Assembly: GCF_007827275.1 (NCBI RefSeq)
Contig: NZ_VISE01000001.1
Coordinates: 868,001-932,000 of the forward strand
Length of the DNA: 64,000 bases
DNA from: Gillisia sp. Hel_I_86
GTDB lineage: Bacteria > Bacteroidota > Bacteroidia > Flavobacteriales > Flavobacteriaceae
Direction of reading: 5' to 3'
Under the pieces are notes generated by a model that saw only the letters and a program-made list of their open reading frames with translations, was not told the DNA's origin and made no database searches. The stretch's first letter is position 1; each line of letters opens with the position of its first letter. Below, in pieces: positions 25,313-34,174 of this stretch. A program made the position numbers and the translations under genes.

Positions 25313-26356
25313 ATGAAAAACTTAATTTTTATACTAAACCTATTCTTAATGTATGCTCCGTTAAATGCCCAGGAGAAAGTTATGGAAAATAGAAATAAGG
25401 TGGTGCTTATTACTCTTGATGGCCTACGCTGGCAAGAATTATTTACGGGCGCCGACCCTAAGTTAATTGCCAATAAAGAATATGTTTCTGATACCACCTC
25501 TCTAAAAGCAATGTTTTGGAAAAATACCGCGCAATCCAGACGGGAGGTATTGTTCCCTTTTATTTGGAATAAAATTGAAGGGGAAGGCGAAATTCATGGG
25601 AATAGAAATTTTGGGAGCAAGGTGGACCTAACAAACCATATGTGGTTTTCCTATCCGGGATACAATGAGATTCTAACGGGAAAGGCCGATGATGAAAACA
25701 TACGCAGCAATGATAAAATATATAATCCCAATATGACCATTCTTGAAAAACTGAACAGGACTGAACAGTATTCCGGTAAGGTGGCTGCTTTTGCCAGCTG
25801 GGATGTTTTTCCTTATATTATTAATGACAAGAGAAGTGGTATCCCTGTAAACGCGGGTTTTGACAGTGCCAAAGGTAAAGATTTGACTGTGATAGAACAG
25901 TTTTTAAATAAAACACTGCCCCATACCCCCAGCCCCTGGGGCTCAGTAAGGTTAGATATGTTCACTCACAATTATGCACTGGAATATATGAAAAGAAAGC
26001 ATCCTGATATTGTTTATATTTCTTATGGGGAAACTGACGATTTTGCACATGGGGGCAATTATCAAGCATATTTAAAATCTGCCCACAGCACCGATGAATT
26101 CCTAAGGGAGCTTTGGGATTATACCCAAGCAGATCCTTATTACAGGAATAAAACCACTTTTATTGTAACCACAGACCATGGCAGGGGAACAGAGCCTTTG
26201 GACACATGGAAAAGCCATGGCTCCAAAGTGGATGGTGCAGGCGAAGTATGGCTAATGCTTTATGGTGCAGGTGTGGAGCCTTTGGGGGAAGTGAAAGAGA
26301 AAGAACAACTATATACTACCCATATCGTAAATAAAATATATAATATTCTGGATTAG
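25313..26356 (+). CDS. Exported alkaline-phosphatase-superfamily phosphodiesterase/phosphatase
   Basis: About 347 residues from the ATG at 25313, which begins a signal peptide (NLIFILNLFLMYAPLNAQ); the frame also opens at 25271. The fold is the alkaline phosphatase/NPP/sulfatase type: KVVLITLDGLRWQELFTGAD (metal Asp and probable nucleophile Thr), GETDDFAHGG, VTTDHGRG and KSHGSK supply metal ligands. Located in the periplasm or on the surface, it could release a phosphonate or phosphate headgroup from a diester before uptake. The role follows from position after SusCD and from the upstream aminophosphonate genes; the reaction is not proven. Confidence 0.87.
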   Translation: MKNLIFILNLFLMYAPLNAQEKVMENRNKVVLITLDGLRWQELFTGADPKLIANKEYVSDTTSLKAMFWKNTAQSRREVLFPFIWNKIEGEGEIHGNRNFGSKVDLTNHMWFSYPGYNEILTGKADDENIRSNDKIYNPNMTILEKLNRTEQYSGKVAAFASWDVFPYIINDKRSGIPVNAGFDSAKGKDLTVIEQFLNKTLPHTPSPWGSVRLDMFTHNYALEYMKRKHPDIVYISYGETDDFAHGGNYQAYLKSAHSTDEFLRELWDYTQADPYYRNKTTFIVTTDHGRGTEPLDTWKSHGSKVDGAGEVWLMLYGAGVEPLGEVKEKEQLYTTHIVNKIYNILD

Positions 26357-26470
26357 TCATCATAATTCTAAGATCCTTCTTTATAGTAATTTAAAGATAA
26401 AATAGGTTTAAGTTCACAACAAGAAATTTCTTTATGGCTAAGTTGTAACCTAAATAAAAAATGCTAGGTC

Positions 26471-26782
26471 ATGGGAAAAATTAGGGAATATGTGTTTGAT
26501 GCCAAAATATACAAAGTGTTGACAAATAGCTGTATTGATGTTCCAATAATTATTACTGATACTATGATATCCCAGATATCCCAAGATGAATATATAAGGG
26601 TAAAGGGCAAAATTAACGGCATTGGCTTCCATAAAAAACTGGTTCCTGTAAAGAATTATCCATATCGGCTTTTTGTAGATATCTGGATGTTAAAAAGGGC
26701 CGGAGTTAAAATTGGTGAAAAAGCAAGATTTGTTGTTCAGCAGGATTTGGAAATACCAGTAAGGTTACGTGCTAGTCATTAA
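26471..26782 (+). CDS. DUF1905-like small protein
   Basis: A 103-residue protein with a compact beta pattern: YVFDAKIYKVLTNSCIDVPI, then RVKGKINGIGFHKKLVPVKN and RLFVDIWMLKRAGVKIGEKARFVVQQD. This matches the DUF1905 fold (small double-psi-like barrel). Length fits a stand-alone domain. Monocistronic, function unknown. The intergenic DNA on both sides is AT-rich with no clear signals. Confidence 0.7.
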   Translation: MGKIREYVFDAKIYKVLTNSCIDVPIIITDTMISQISQDEYIRVKGKINGIGFHKKLVPVKNYPYRLFVDIWMLKRAGVKIGEKARFVVQQDLEIPVRLRASH

Positions 26783-26930
26783 TCGTATCATAAGTATCAT
26801 TCGTATGTATCTTATCTTTTTAACCTGATTTTGTAAATTAGGTATAACCTGTTTGCCTTATCGGCTTATTCTATATTAATAGGTTGTGCCATATATAAGA
26901 ATTCGTAAAACCATCAAATTTTATCCATAA

Positions 26931-27592
26931 TTGAAAGTATCGAATATTCATAAACGAATTTTAAACCAACCGAAAATAAAGCTGGTGGAATTACTTGAAA
27001 CCCTGGCAACCGAAAATGATAAAATTTGGCCAACAGAAAAATGGCCGGCAATGAAATTCAAAAACGGAATTCGAACCGGAGCAAATGGCGGGCACGGACC
27101 CATAAGATATTCCGTTGAAAAATATGAACCAAATGAAATAATCCAATTTCGATTTTCAAAACCTGAAGGTTTTAATGGAATTCACAAGTTCGAGATTTTG
27201 TATATCCGCTTTTTGTCCTAATTGTTCTCTCGTCACGCTGAATTTATTTCAGGGTCTTAATATGGTATTGATTACCAATGTACTGAGATTCTGAAACAAG
27301 TTCAGAATGACGTCCTTTTTCAGTTTAGGACGCTTTACGGACAAACAAATTCGAGATTAACCAATTAGGAAAAAACAGAACAGAAATCCAACATACAATC
27401 GATATGCGGACTGCCGGAAAGGGTTTAATAATTTGGCCTTTAGCAATCCGTTCGTTACACAATGCCCTAATTGAAGATTCATTGGACAAAATAGAAAATA
27501 ACTTTACTGCCAATAAAAAAACGACAGAATGGAATATTTGGGTAAAAATGCTAAGAAAAATATTGGTCAGAAAAAAAGTTAGGCAATATTAA
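26931..27592 (+). pseudogene. SRPBCC-like gene split by a MITE
   Basis: The first part (TTG start at 26931) reads ...IQFRFSKPEGFNGIHKFEI; the second resumes after the insertion with NQLGKNRTEIQHTIDMRTAGKGLIIWPLAIRSLHNALIED. Removing 27198-27358 (152-bp element plus one target copy) leaves exactly 501 nt, one uninterrupted frame of 166 residues with an SRPBCC-type (polyketide-cyclase-like) layout. As it stands the protein is cut after about 90 residues. The tail overlaps the convergent MarC gene by 14 nt, and a second copy of the tail lies at 29028-29168. Confidence 0.8.
27198..27349. mobile_element. 152-bp MITE with 9-bp target duplication
   Basis: It is flanked by TTCGAGATT at 27189-27197 and 27350-27358. 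The ends are imperfect inverted repeats of the form TTGTnTnTCCG-N6-GTCCTAA. The inside carries a second hairpin (GTCACGCTGAA...TTCAGAATGACG), a motif seen as REP-like repeats in Bacteroidetes. No coding capacity, so it must have been moved by a transposase elsewhere. Confidence 0.8.
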
Positions 27593-28205
27593 GTACACTT
27601 ACCACAGCAGAAATAATAAACTCAACACCTATTGCTATAACTATAAATCCAATAATTCTTGATAATGCATTTATACCAGAGGCACCAAGTGATTTAGTTA
27701 TATAATATGAACTTTTCAATATTAGATAAATACATACCAAGGATAAAACAATTGCTCCAAGAATAATTAATACTTCATTTAATTCCTCAAATTCTTGATT
27801 ATATGCTATTAGTAAAGATATAGTCCCTGGACCTGCTATCATTGGGATTGCTAAAGGAGTTAATGAAATATCAGCTCGGTTGCTAATATCTTCTTTTACC
27901 TTTTCCTTCTTCATTCCCTTATGCTTATTAAACTCTCCTGTCAATAAAGCAAAACCTGATGAAGCAATAATTAGTCCTCCTGCAATTTTTAAAGAATTTA
28001 ATGTAATGCCGAAAAATAATAAAATAAACTTCCCTGCAAAAAATGATATAAGTAATATTATTAAAACATTTAGAGAAGTCCAAAACGCTATTTTATTTCG
28101 CTCTGATTTACTATGTTCTTGAGTTAAACTAACAAAAACTGGAACTGTACCAAAAGGGTTCATAACAGAGAATAATGCTCCAAAAATCATTATAAATAAT
28201 CCCAT
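27579..28205 (-). CDS. MarC family integral membrane protein
   Basis: A 208-residue protein with six predicted helices. MarC signatures are MNPFGTVPVFVSLT at the N-terminus and LTPLAIPMIAGPGTISLLI in the middle, then IIGFIVIAIGVEFIISAV at the end. The family is widespread with no confirmed function; a role in transport has been proposed. It is convergent with the broken SRPBCC gene and is the only clearly intact gene in this remnant-rich stretch. Confidence 0.92.
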   Translation of the reverse strand: MGLFIMIFGALFSVMNPFGTVPVFVSLTQEHSKSERNKIAFWTSLNVLIILLISFFAGKFILLFFGITLNSLKIAGGLIIASSGFALLTGEFNKHKGMKKEKVKEDISNRADISLTPLAIPMIAGPGTISLLIAYNQEFEELNEVLIILGAIVLSLVCIYLILKSSYYITKSLGASGINALSRIIGFIVIAIGVEFIISAVVSVLNIA

Positions 28206-28251
28206 TTATTTTTTCAGCAAAAATCACTCTATTTAAATTCTTCTAAATTAA

Positions 28252-28362
28252 ATCTATGCAAAGTTTATATTAAATAGTGCATTAGGAATATTATATGAAG
28301 GTCAAATCACATTACCTACATTTTGGATATGGTTTGTTGCGTTTTTAAAGTACCTGATTTAA
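28252..28362 (+). pseudogene. Hydrophobic C-terminal fragment
   Basis: A 36-codon open tail without a start (KFILNSALGILYEGQ..., FWIWFVAFLKYLI, stop) looks like the end of a membrane protein. Nothing upstream continues it. Not recognised. Confidence 0.25.
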
Positions 28363-28445
28363 CAAATACTGAATAGAAAACCTGTTAGCGTTTTCGTAAG
28401 TAAGCTAGAACTGACAATAAATTATTTGTATGCAGTATTTTTTTT

Positions 28446-28640
28446 TTACAATCGTCTATCTTTTTCTTGTATTTCAAGGTCATTAATACTTGCGTACCTT
28501 TTTTCCATTAGACCATTTTTGTTAAATTCCCAGTTCTCATTACCGTATGATCTGAACCATTTTCCATTTTTATTTTTATTTTTATTTTCGTATTCAAATC
28601 TTAAATTCCTTTCATTTTCTGTATTTCTATTTATAATTCT
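28446..28640 (-). pseudogene. DUF1348 (NTF2-like) C-terminal remnant
   Basis: The minus strand reads [10 protein letters not shown]...[18 protein letters not shown] then [20 protein letters not shown]. The [10 protein letters not shown] and ASINDL blocks are characteristic of DUF1348/SnoaL-like proteins of about 150 residues. Only about the last 65 residues are present, the N-terminal half is absent, and the end lacks the usual last few residues. Confidence 0.7.
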
Positions 28641-28730
28641 TGATGTTATCATGAAATTAATGAAGTTCTTGATATGGTGAATTGTTGCCAACGGGAGTCT
28701 GCATAGCAACTCAAGCTGGCAAAGTCTCAT

Positions 28731-29027
28731 GACTTTAAGCCACTTTTAATACTTGGCACTTCAACGTCTCCATCCTGATGTTGAAACGAATTTTGTTATG
28801 CCCTGAAACTCGTAGTCAGTTCTAACCAATTTGTAACAAGGGTCGTGAGACTTCAATACGATTTCCTGTTCTTTTGTGATTGCGGCAGGTGCGAGGTCAG
28901 AAGACCTCACGCAACGACAAGTGTTGCGCCGCTGGGTTATCTTTGAAAAGATTAGGTTAATAGTAAAAAATATTGGTGCCCTCTGGTTTCTGCACCTATC
29001 AATGATCTATAAAAGAAAAATATTTTG
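28731..29027. other. Non-coding remnant region with a strong hairpin
   Basis: No gene. At 28883-28935 a GC-richer block contains TGCGAGGTC-AGAA-GACCTCACGCA followed by a GCGGC...GCCGC-type outer pairing. GCGAGGTCAGAAG recurs at about 29267-29280. Confidence 0.45.
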
Positions 29028-29168
29028 GCAATCCGTTCGTTACACAATGCCCTAATTGAAGATTTATTGGACAAAATAGAAAATAACTTTACTGCCAATA
29101 AAAAAACGACAGAATGGAATATTTGGGTTATAATACTTAGGAAAGTATTCGCAAGGAAAAGAAGATAA
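29028..29168 (+). pseudogene. Duplicated SRPBCC tail
   Basis: 47 codons (AIRSLHNALIEDLLDKIENN...TEWNIWVIILRKVFARKRR, stop) nearly identical at DNA level to 27448-27592, diverging in the last 12 codons. No N-terminal part. It is the remnant of a paralogue or of a segmental duplication. Confidence 0.7.
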
Positions 29169-29347
29169 AAACCGTTTGTCGAAAAATCACGCAGGAAACT
29201 TTATGGTACAAAACCGTAAATAAAAAATAGGGCGGGTAAGTGCTAAATATAAGGTTCGGGTGTGTTTGCGAGGTCAGAAGTAATCACAAAATGCAAAAGA
29301 TCTGGCTTGAGGTTGGCGGAAAGAAAACTGCTTATCATATTTATTGA

Positions 29348-29662
29348 CTACTTAGCAATTATAGTAAAATTTGCCAGAAGGGAAGTTGAATACCTGCCCG
29401 GTACACCTATGCTCAGTAGATGGGTCAACAAACATTCTTTAATACATGGCTTTATTTCATTAGGCTTAAGAAGGTGCATGGATTTTCGATTAAACCTTAT
29501 TCCACTTTCGGCTTGAATGGTGGTTATCACTTCCATTATTATTATGTCATTGTTGTTCACCACGGTATAGGAATAGTGATATTTCACATTCGGGGTTTCT
29601 TTCAATTTTGGCTTTTGATTCTTGGGATCATAATGGAACCCATTAATTGGTCGATATTTCAT
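29348..29662 (-). CDS. Hypothetical protein
   Basis: A 104-residue frame starting MKYRPINGFHYDPKNQKPKL. The first 75 residues have plausible protein composition (KYHYSYTVVNNNDIIIMEVITTIQAE); the end is less convincing. No recognised domain, no operon partner. It could be a truncated gene with a random tail. Confidence 0.4.
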   Translation of the reverse strand: MKYRPINGFHYDPKNQKPKLKETPNVKYHYSYTVVNNNDIIIMEVITTIQAESGIRFNRKSMHLLKPNEIKPCIKECLLTHLLSIGVPGRYSTSLLANFTIIAK

Positions 29663-29869
29663 TTTTTAGATTTTTCTTGAAAGAAGTGAAAGAAGCAAGA
29701 ATTGTCTAAAATTAAAAATAAGCAGCCATATTAGGTTTAAAATATGATAAAGGAATAATTATTAAAGTATTAATTGAAGAAGTAAGAAAGGATTCAAATG
29801 GGATTGAAAAAATTGTATGATAAAATGAAATGCCTTAAATTGAAATGTGCGGTAAAAGCAAGCCCTATA

Positions 29870-30145
29870 CTACTGATCCTTATTACAATATTTGCATAAT
29901 TTCACCAAAGGAAATAGCTCCCTGGCCTTAAATTCCGCAAGGTCAGGCTCAATAAATACTCCTATTTCAATACGCCCACTTATATCGGGTAATAGTTCAC
30001 AGTTGACCCTATGAACAATATGGGTATCATTTAACCTGGCTTTTTTTTCAACATAAAACCTGAACATTGGCTCTTTTGGTGGTAAAGGTAGATAATTTAG
30101 TTTTGAAATAAAGTCCAAAAAAGCCATACAGGAATGTTTGTACAA
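29870..30145 (-). CDS. Small conserved-type protein with H/C motif pair
   Basis: A 91-residue frame; a later start at the second or third Met is possible. The pattern HIVHRVNCELLPD ... IGVFIEPDLAEFKARELFPLVKLCKYC resembles a family of small bacterial proteins with H-x2-H-x3-C-x2-LP, then G-x-F, then a terminal C-x2-C. The conserved His/Cys could bind a metal. Function unknown, no partner genes. Confidence 0.55.
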   Translation of the reverse strand: MYKHSCMAFLDFISKLNYLPLPPKEPMFRFYVEKKARLNDTHIVHRVNCELLPDISGRIEIGVFIEPDLAEFKARELFPLVKLCKYCNKDQ

Positions 30146-30604
30146 ATTTATCAGAATTTGGAATTTTGACTATTTCCAAAAAATTACATTTTTAAGCTGT
30201 TTATTATAAAAAGGTTACTTGCTTGAAGATGTATTAAGGGAGTTGGATAAATTCCATAACAAAATAAATATGTTTCGATTGAACATTTAAAATAAACATA
30301 ATGATTCATTGATAATGAATTAAACCTGAATGGGTAACTTCCTATTAATTTAAAAAAACGATTTTGTTCAATCAAGGATCGGATAGTTACAAAATTTCTT
30401 TAAAGTGCCCTTCCGTACTTTTACAACACCCCTCCCCTAATTTTTTTACCTTTTTTAAACTTGGGATTGGTAAGACTAAAAGCCTTTTTCAAGACTTTCT
30501 CGTTGCCGGGATATTTCGGTACAAAATTGCATCTTCTTTCTCTCCCGCCATGTATAAAGGCGGTTTTCTTAGAAACCTATACCAAAAACCAATCTCTAAA
30601 CATT
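30146..30604. other. Intergenic region before the metallophosphoesterase operon
   Basis: About 460 bp, AT-rich, with no gene I can support. It should hold the operon promoter, but no clear TTG/TAnnTTTG pair was found. Confidence 0.35.
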
Positions 30605-31453
30605 ATGAAAAAGCGTGACGTGGAAGTGGTGGTAATTTCCGACACCCATCTAGGCACCTATGGGTGCCATGCCAGGGAACTTTTAAGCTATCTTAAAAGT
30701 GTAAAACCTAAAAAGTTGATCCTTAATGGGGATATTATAGATATATGGCAGTTTAATAAAAGCTATTGGCCAGAGTCCCATATGAAGGTAATCAAGCATA
30801 TTATGGGTTTAATGGCCAAAGGGGTCAAAGTATATTACGTGACCGGCAACCATGATGAAATGTTGCGGAAATTTACAGGCTTTAAAATCGGGTCCCTGGA
30901 GATCGTAAACAAAGTAGTATTAAAACTCAACGGCAAAAGGGCGTGGGTTTTCCATGGTGATGTTTTTGATGTTACCATGCAGCATTCCAAATGGCTGGCA
31001 AAACTGGGGGCCAAAGGCTATGATGTACTGATCCTTATAAACAGGTTCTCCAATTATATTTCAGAAAAATTAGGGAGAGGAAAATTGTCTTTATCCAAAA
31101 AGATTAAAAACAGTGTGAAAAGTGCGGTAAAATTTATAAACGATTTTGAAGATATTGCCGCTGACATTGCTATTTCCAACGGTTATGACTATGTGATATG
31201 TGGTCATATCCACCAGCCAGAGATCAAAACGATTACAAAAGTGGAAGGGGAGGTGCAATATCTTAATTCTGGCGATTGGATAGAAAACCTTACCAGCCTG
31301 GAATACAACAAAGGGGAATGGAAACTTTATTATTTCATGGAAGATCAGGGAATTATAAAAAGTTTGGAAAAGGATAAAAAACTAATCCCTGGACCCACCC
31401 ATGCACAACTTTTTGAAAATTTAGTTCAGGAATTAAATTTTATAAAGCCATAA
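30605..31453 (+). CDS. Metallophosphoesterase, LpxH-like
   Basis: About 282 residues from the ATG at 30605 (the frame is open from 30461, but the phosphoesterase fold starts VEVVVISDTHLGT). Metal-binding motifs in order: D-x-H (SDTHLG), GD (LNGDIIDIW), GNHDE (YVTGNHDEML), H near VFHGDVFD, and GHIHQPE. This is the calcineurin-like group near UDP-2,3-diacylglucosamine diphosphatase. It is the first gene of a tightly packed three-gene unit with a glycosyltransferase and a GH1 enzyme, so it may act in glycolipid metabolism rather than core lipid A synthesis. Confidence 0.88.
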   Translation: MKKRDVEVVVISDTHLGTYGCHARELLSYLKSVKPKKLILNGDIIDIWQFNKSYWPESHMKVIKHIMGLMAKGVKVYYVTGNHDEMLRKFTGFKIGSLEIVNKVVLKLNGKRAWVFHGDVFDVTMQHSKWLAKLGAKGYDVLILINRFSNYISEKLGRGKLSLSKKIKNSVKSAVKFINDFEDIAADIAISNGYDYVICGHIHQPEIKTITKVEGEVQYLNSGDWIENLTSLEYNKGEWKLYYFMEDQGIIKSLEKDKKLIPGPTHAQLFENLVQELNFIKP

Positions 31454-31455
31454 AT

Positions 31456-32496
31456 ATGCGAATATTGTATGCTATTCAGGGAACTGGAAATGGGCATTTG
31501 TGCAGGGCATTGGATATTGTTCCCATCCTTCAGAAAAAAGGAGAAGTAGATATCCTTATAAGTGGCACCCAGGCCGATATTGTTTTGCCTTATAAGATCA
31601 AATACAGGTTTAAAGGCCTGAGTTTTGTTTTTGGAAAAAAAGGAGGTGTGGATTTATGGCAAACCTGGAGAAAAAATGATTCCAGAAGGTTCCTTTTAGA
31701 TATAAAAAAACTTCCCCTTGAAGAATATGACCTTGTCATCAATGATTTTGAACCGGTTTCCGCCTGGTCAGCTGTTATAAAAAGGGCAACCTGTTTTTCT
31801 TTAAGCCATCAGGCAGCGGTATTGGCAAAAAATGCGCCAATGCCTTTGAAAAAAGATCCTTTTGGAAGGTTTATCTTAAAAAAATATGCCCCGGCCAAAA
31901 AGGCCTACGGTTTTCATTTTAGCGAATTCAATCATAATATTTTTACCCCGGTAATTAGAAAGCAGGTACGTCAACTAAAGGTGACCACCGGTGAACACTA
32001 TACGGTATATCTGCCCTCCTATTCCGATAAAAAACTTGTGAAGATCCTGGGCCGGTTTCCTAAAATTAAATGGGAAGTCTTTTCCAAGCATAATAAAAAG
32101 GACGTGATTGTTAAAAATATCCATATACAACCCATCCATAATGAAAGGTTTTTAAATAGTCTTGCTTCCTGTAAAGGAGTGGTTTGCGGCGCCGGTTTTG
32201 AAACACCTGCCGAGGTACTTTTTCTTCGGAAGAAATTATTGGTGGTGCCTATGAAGAATCAGTATGAACAACATTGTAATGCGGCAGCCCTTAAAGGCTT
32301 GGGGGTTTGCGTACTTGAAAACCTAAAGAAAAAGCGTTCCCCGGAAATAGGACAATGGCTGAAAACCGATAAAATCATCGAAATGGAGTATCCTGATAAG
32401 ACCGAAGATATTATAGACTTGCTTTTCGGGGACTATCAAAGGGAATACATCCCACATTCCATACTTTCATTTCCTCCAAAGCCAGAAGCTTTATAA
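31456..32496 (+). CDS. Glycosyltransferase (GT28/MGT-like, GT-B fold)
   Basis: A 346-residue GT-B protein. The N-terminus is MRILYAIQGTGNGHLCRALDIV, the glycine-rich acceptor-side loop of MurG/MGT-like enzymes. The C-terminal donor domain has CKGVVCGAGFETPAEVLFLRKKLLVVPMKNQYEQHCNA, the typical G-G/A-x-x-T-x-x-E pattern plus Q-x-x-N/H. It starts 2 nt after the metallophosphoesterase stop and abuts the GH1 gene with no gap. It probably uses a nucleotide sugar; acceptor unknown. Confidence 0.85.
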   Translation: MRILYAIQGTGNGHLCRALDIVPILQKKGEVDILISGTQADIVLPYKIKYRFKGLSFVFGKKGGVDLWQTWRKNDSRRFLLDIKKLPLEEYDLVINDFEPVSAWSAVIKRATCFSLSHQAAVLAKNAPMPLKKDPFGRFILKKYAPAKKAYGFHFSEFNHNIFTPVIRKQVRQLKVTTGEHYTVYLPSYSDKKLVKILGRFPKIKWEVFSKHNKKDVIVKNIHIQPIHNERFLNSLASCKGVVCGAGFETPAEVLFLRKKLLVVPMKNQYEQHCNAAALKGLGVCVLENLKKKRSPEIGQWLKTDKIIEMEYPDKTEDIIDLLFGDYQREYIPHSILSFPPKPEAL

Positions 32497-33888
32497 ATGA
32501 TTATACAGCATAACAGTTTTAAGGCTGGCCATGATCGTTTCAGTAAAGAAGATTTTGGAACTGATTTTAAGTTTGGGGTCTCAGCAGCAGCTTTTCAAAC
32601 AGAAGGCAGCGTATTGACCGATGGAAAAGGCCTATCTATTTGGGATGTTTTTTCGGAACAAAAAGGAAAAATATACAAGGGTCAGGATGCCCGGGAAGCC
32701 TGTGATTTCTATAACCGGTTTGAACAAGACCTTCTTCTAATGAAGTCAATGAACATTGCCAATTTCAGGTTTTCGCTCTCCTGGCCCCGCATCTTGCCCA
32801 AAGGCATCGGAAAATCCAACTCCAAAGGAATCGATTTTTATAATAAAGTTATCGATAAGTGCCTGGAACTGGGCATAGCGCCATGGATTACCCTCTATCA
32901 CTGGGACTTGCCACAGGCGTTGGAAGACAAAGGGGGCTGGACCAATAGAAAAATTATTGACTGGTTTACAGGCTACGTCTCTTTATGCGCCAGGGAATTT
33001 GGGGATAGGGTGAAAAACTGGATGGTGCTGAACGAACCCCTGGTATTTACCGGCGCAGGATATTTTTTAGGTGTCCATGCCCCCGGAAAAAAAGGCTTGA
33101 AGAATTTTTTACCTGCAATGCACCATGCTGCAATTTGCCAGGCAGAGGGGGGCCGTATTTTAAGAGATATATTGCCCGAAGCACGAATAGGCACCACATT
33201 TTCCTGTTCCCTTATAGAACCTTACAGGAATATCCCTAAAGATCAATTGGCGGTAAAACGGGTGGATGCGCTTGTAAACCGTTTATTTCTCGAACCGGCA
33301 CTTGGTTTGGGTTATCCCCGGGAAGATTTAAAATTTTTAAAGCACCTCGATAACTATTTTTTAACGGGGGATGAAGATCTGCTGAAATTTAATTTTGATT
33401 TTATTGGGCTTCAAAATTATACCAGGGAAGTGGTTAAACACACCTGTTTAGTACCTTATATACAGGCCATCAATATTAAAGCAACAAAACGAAAGGTTCC
33501 GGTCACGACCATGCAATGGGAAATTTTTCCTCAGGGGATCTATGAAATGCTTAAAAGGTTCGACTCTTACAAAGGCATAAAAAATATTATAGTCACAGAA
33601 AATGGTGCGGCCTTTCCCGATAAGTCTGAAAATGGAAAAATAGAAGATCCCGAGAGGCTTGATTATATCCGGAAATACCTGGAAGAGGTATTGAAAGCCA
33701 AAAAAGAAGGGGTGAACGTCAAAGGTTATTTTATATGGAGTTTTACAGATAATTTTGAATGGGCCGAGGGCTATCACCCTCGGTTTGGTCTCGTACACAT
33801 CAATTATAAAACCCAGGAAAGAACAATAAAATCATCCGGGAACTGGTACAGCGATTTTCTAAAGCAGTTGGTTCGGAAAGAAACCTGA
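32497..33888 (+). CDS. Family 1 glycoside hydrolase (beta-glucosidase-like)
   Basis: A 463-residue GH1 enzyme with the full TIM barrel: FKFGVSAAAFQTEG, RFSLSWPRILP, acid/base E180 in MVLNEP and nucleophile E368 in VTENG, then GYFIWSFTDNFEWAEGY near the end. No signal peptide, so cytoplasmic. It is translationally coupled to the glycosyltransferase (stop at 32494-32496, ATG at 32497). A hydrolase coupled to a glycosyltransferase is unusual and may mean synthesis and turnover of one glycoside, or transglycosylation. Confidence 0.94.
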   Translation: MIIQHNSFKAGHDRFSKEDFGTDFKFGVSAAAFQTEGSVLTDGKGLSIWDVFSEQKGKIYKGQDAREACDFYNRFEQDLLLMKSMNIANFRFSLSWPRILPKGIGKSNSKGIDFYNKVIDKCLELGIAPWITLYHWDLPQALEDKGGWTNRKIIDWFTGYVSLCAREFGDRVKNWMVLNEPLVFTGAGYFLGVHAPGKKGLKNFLPAMHHAAICQAEGGRILRDILPEARIGTTFSCSLIEPYRNIPKDQLAVKRVDALVNRLFLEPALGLGYPREDLKFLKHLDNYFLTGDEDLLKFNFDFIGLQNYTREVVKHTCLVPYIQAINIKATKRKVPVTTMQWEIFPQGIYEMLKRFDSYKGIKNIIVTENGAAFPDKSENGKIEDPERLDYIRKYLEEVLKAKKEGVNVKGYFIWSFTDNFEWAEGYHPRFGLVHINYKTQERTIKSSGNWYSDFLKQLVRKET

Positions 33889-34174
33889 TCCTCATAACCT
33901 CTTTTCACCATCTACTATTAAGTGATATTCGCAAATAAAATATTTACTGCAAAAGGGAAAATTGATCTTTAATTAAAACCCGAAAGGATATATAACCATG
34001 CCTTTGAAGGACTTTCCCTATTAAAAAGGCTAACTCAACTAAAAATAAAATTTCCTTTATGTTAAACAGCAGGTAGACTGGGTTCAGGATTTCCATTTTA
34101 CATAAATATCAAGTAAAGAAAAAGAAATCGTTACGGCACAACAAACCCTCAAGGATGTTTTATTCCTGAATTTC
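33889..34174. other. Intergenic region
   Basis: About 285 bp between convergent units, AT-rich. I see no gene, strong hairpin or promoter. Confidence 0.35.

Noticed and set aside
29262-29516. 84-codon plus-strand frame
   Set aside because: Composition is not protein-like and it overlaps a more plausible minus-strand frame.
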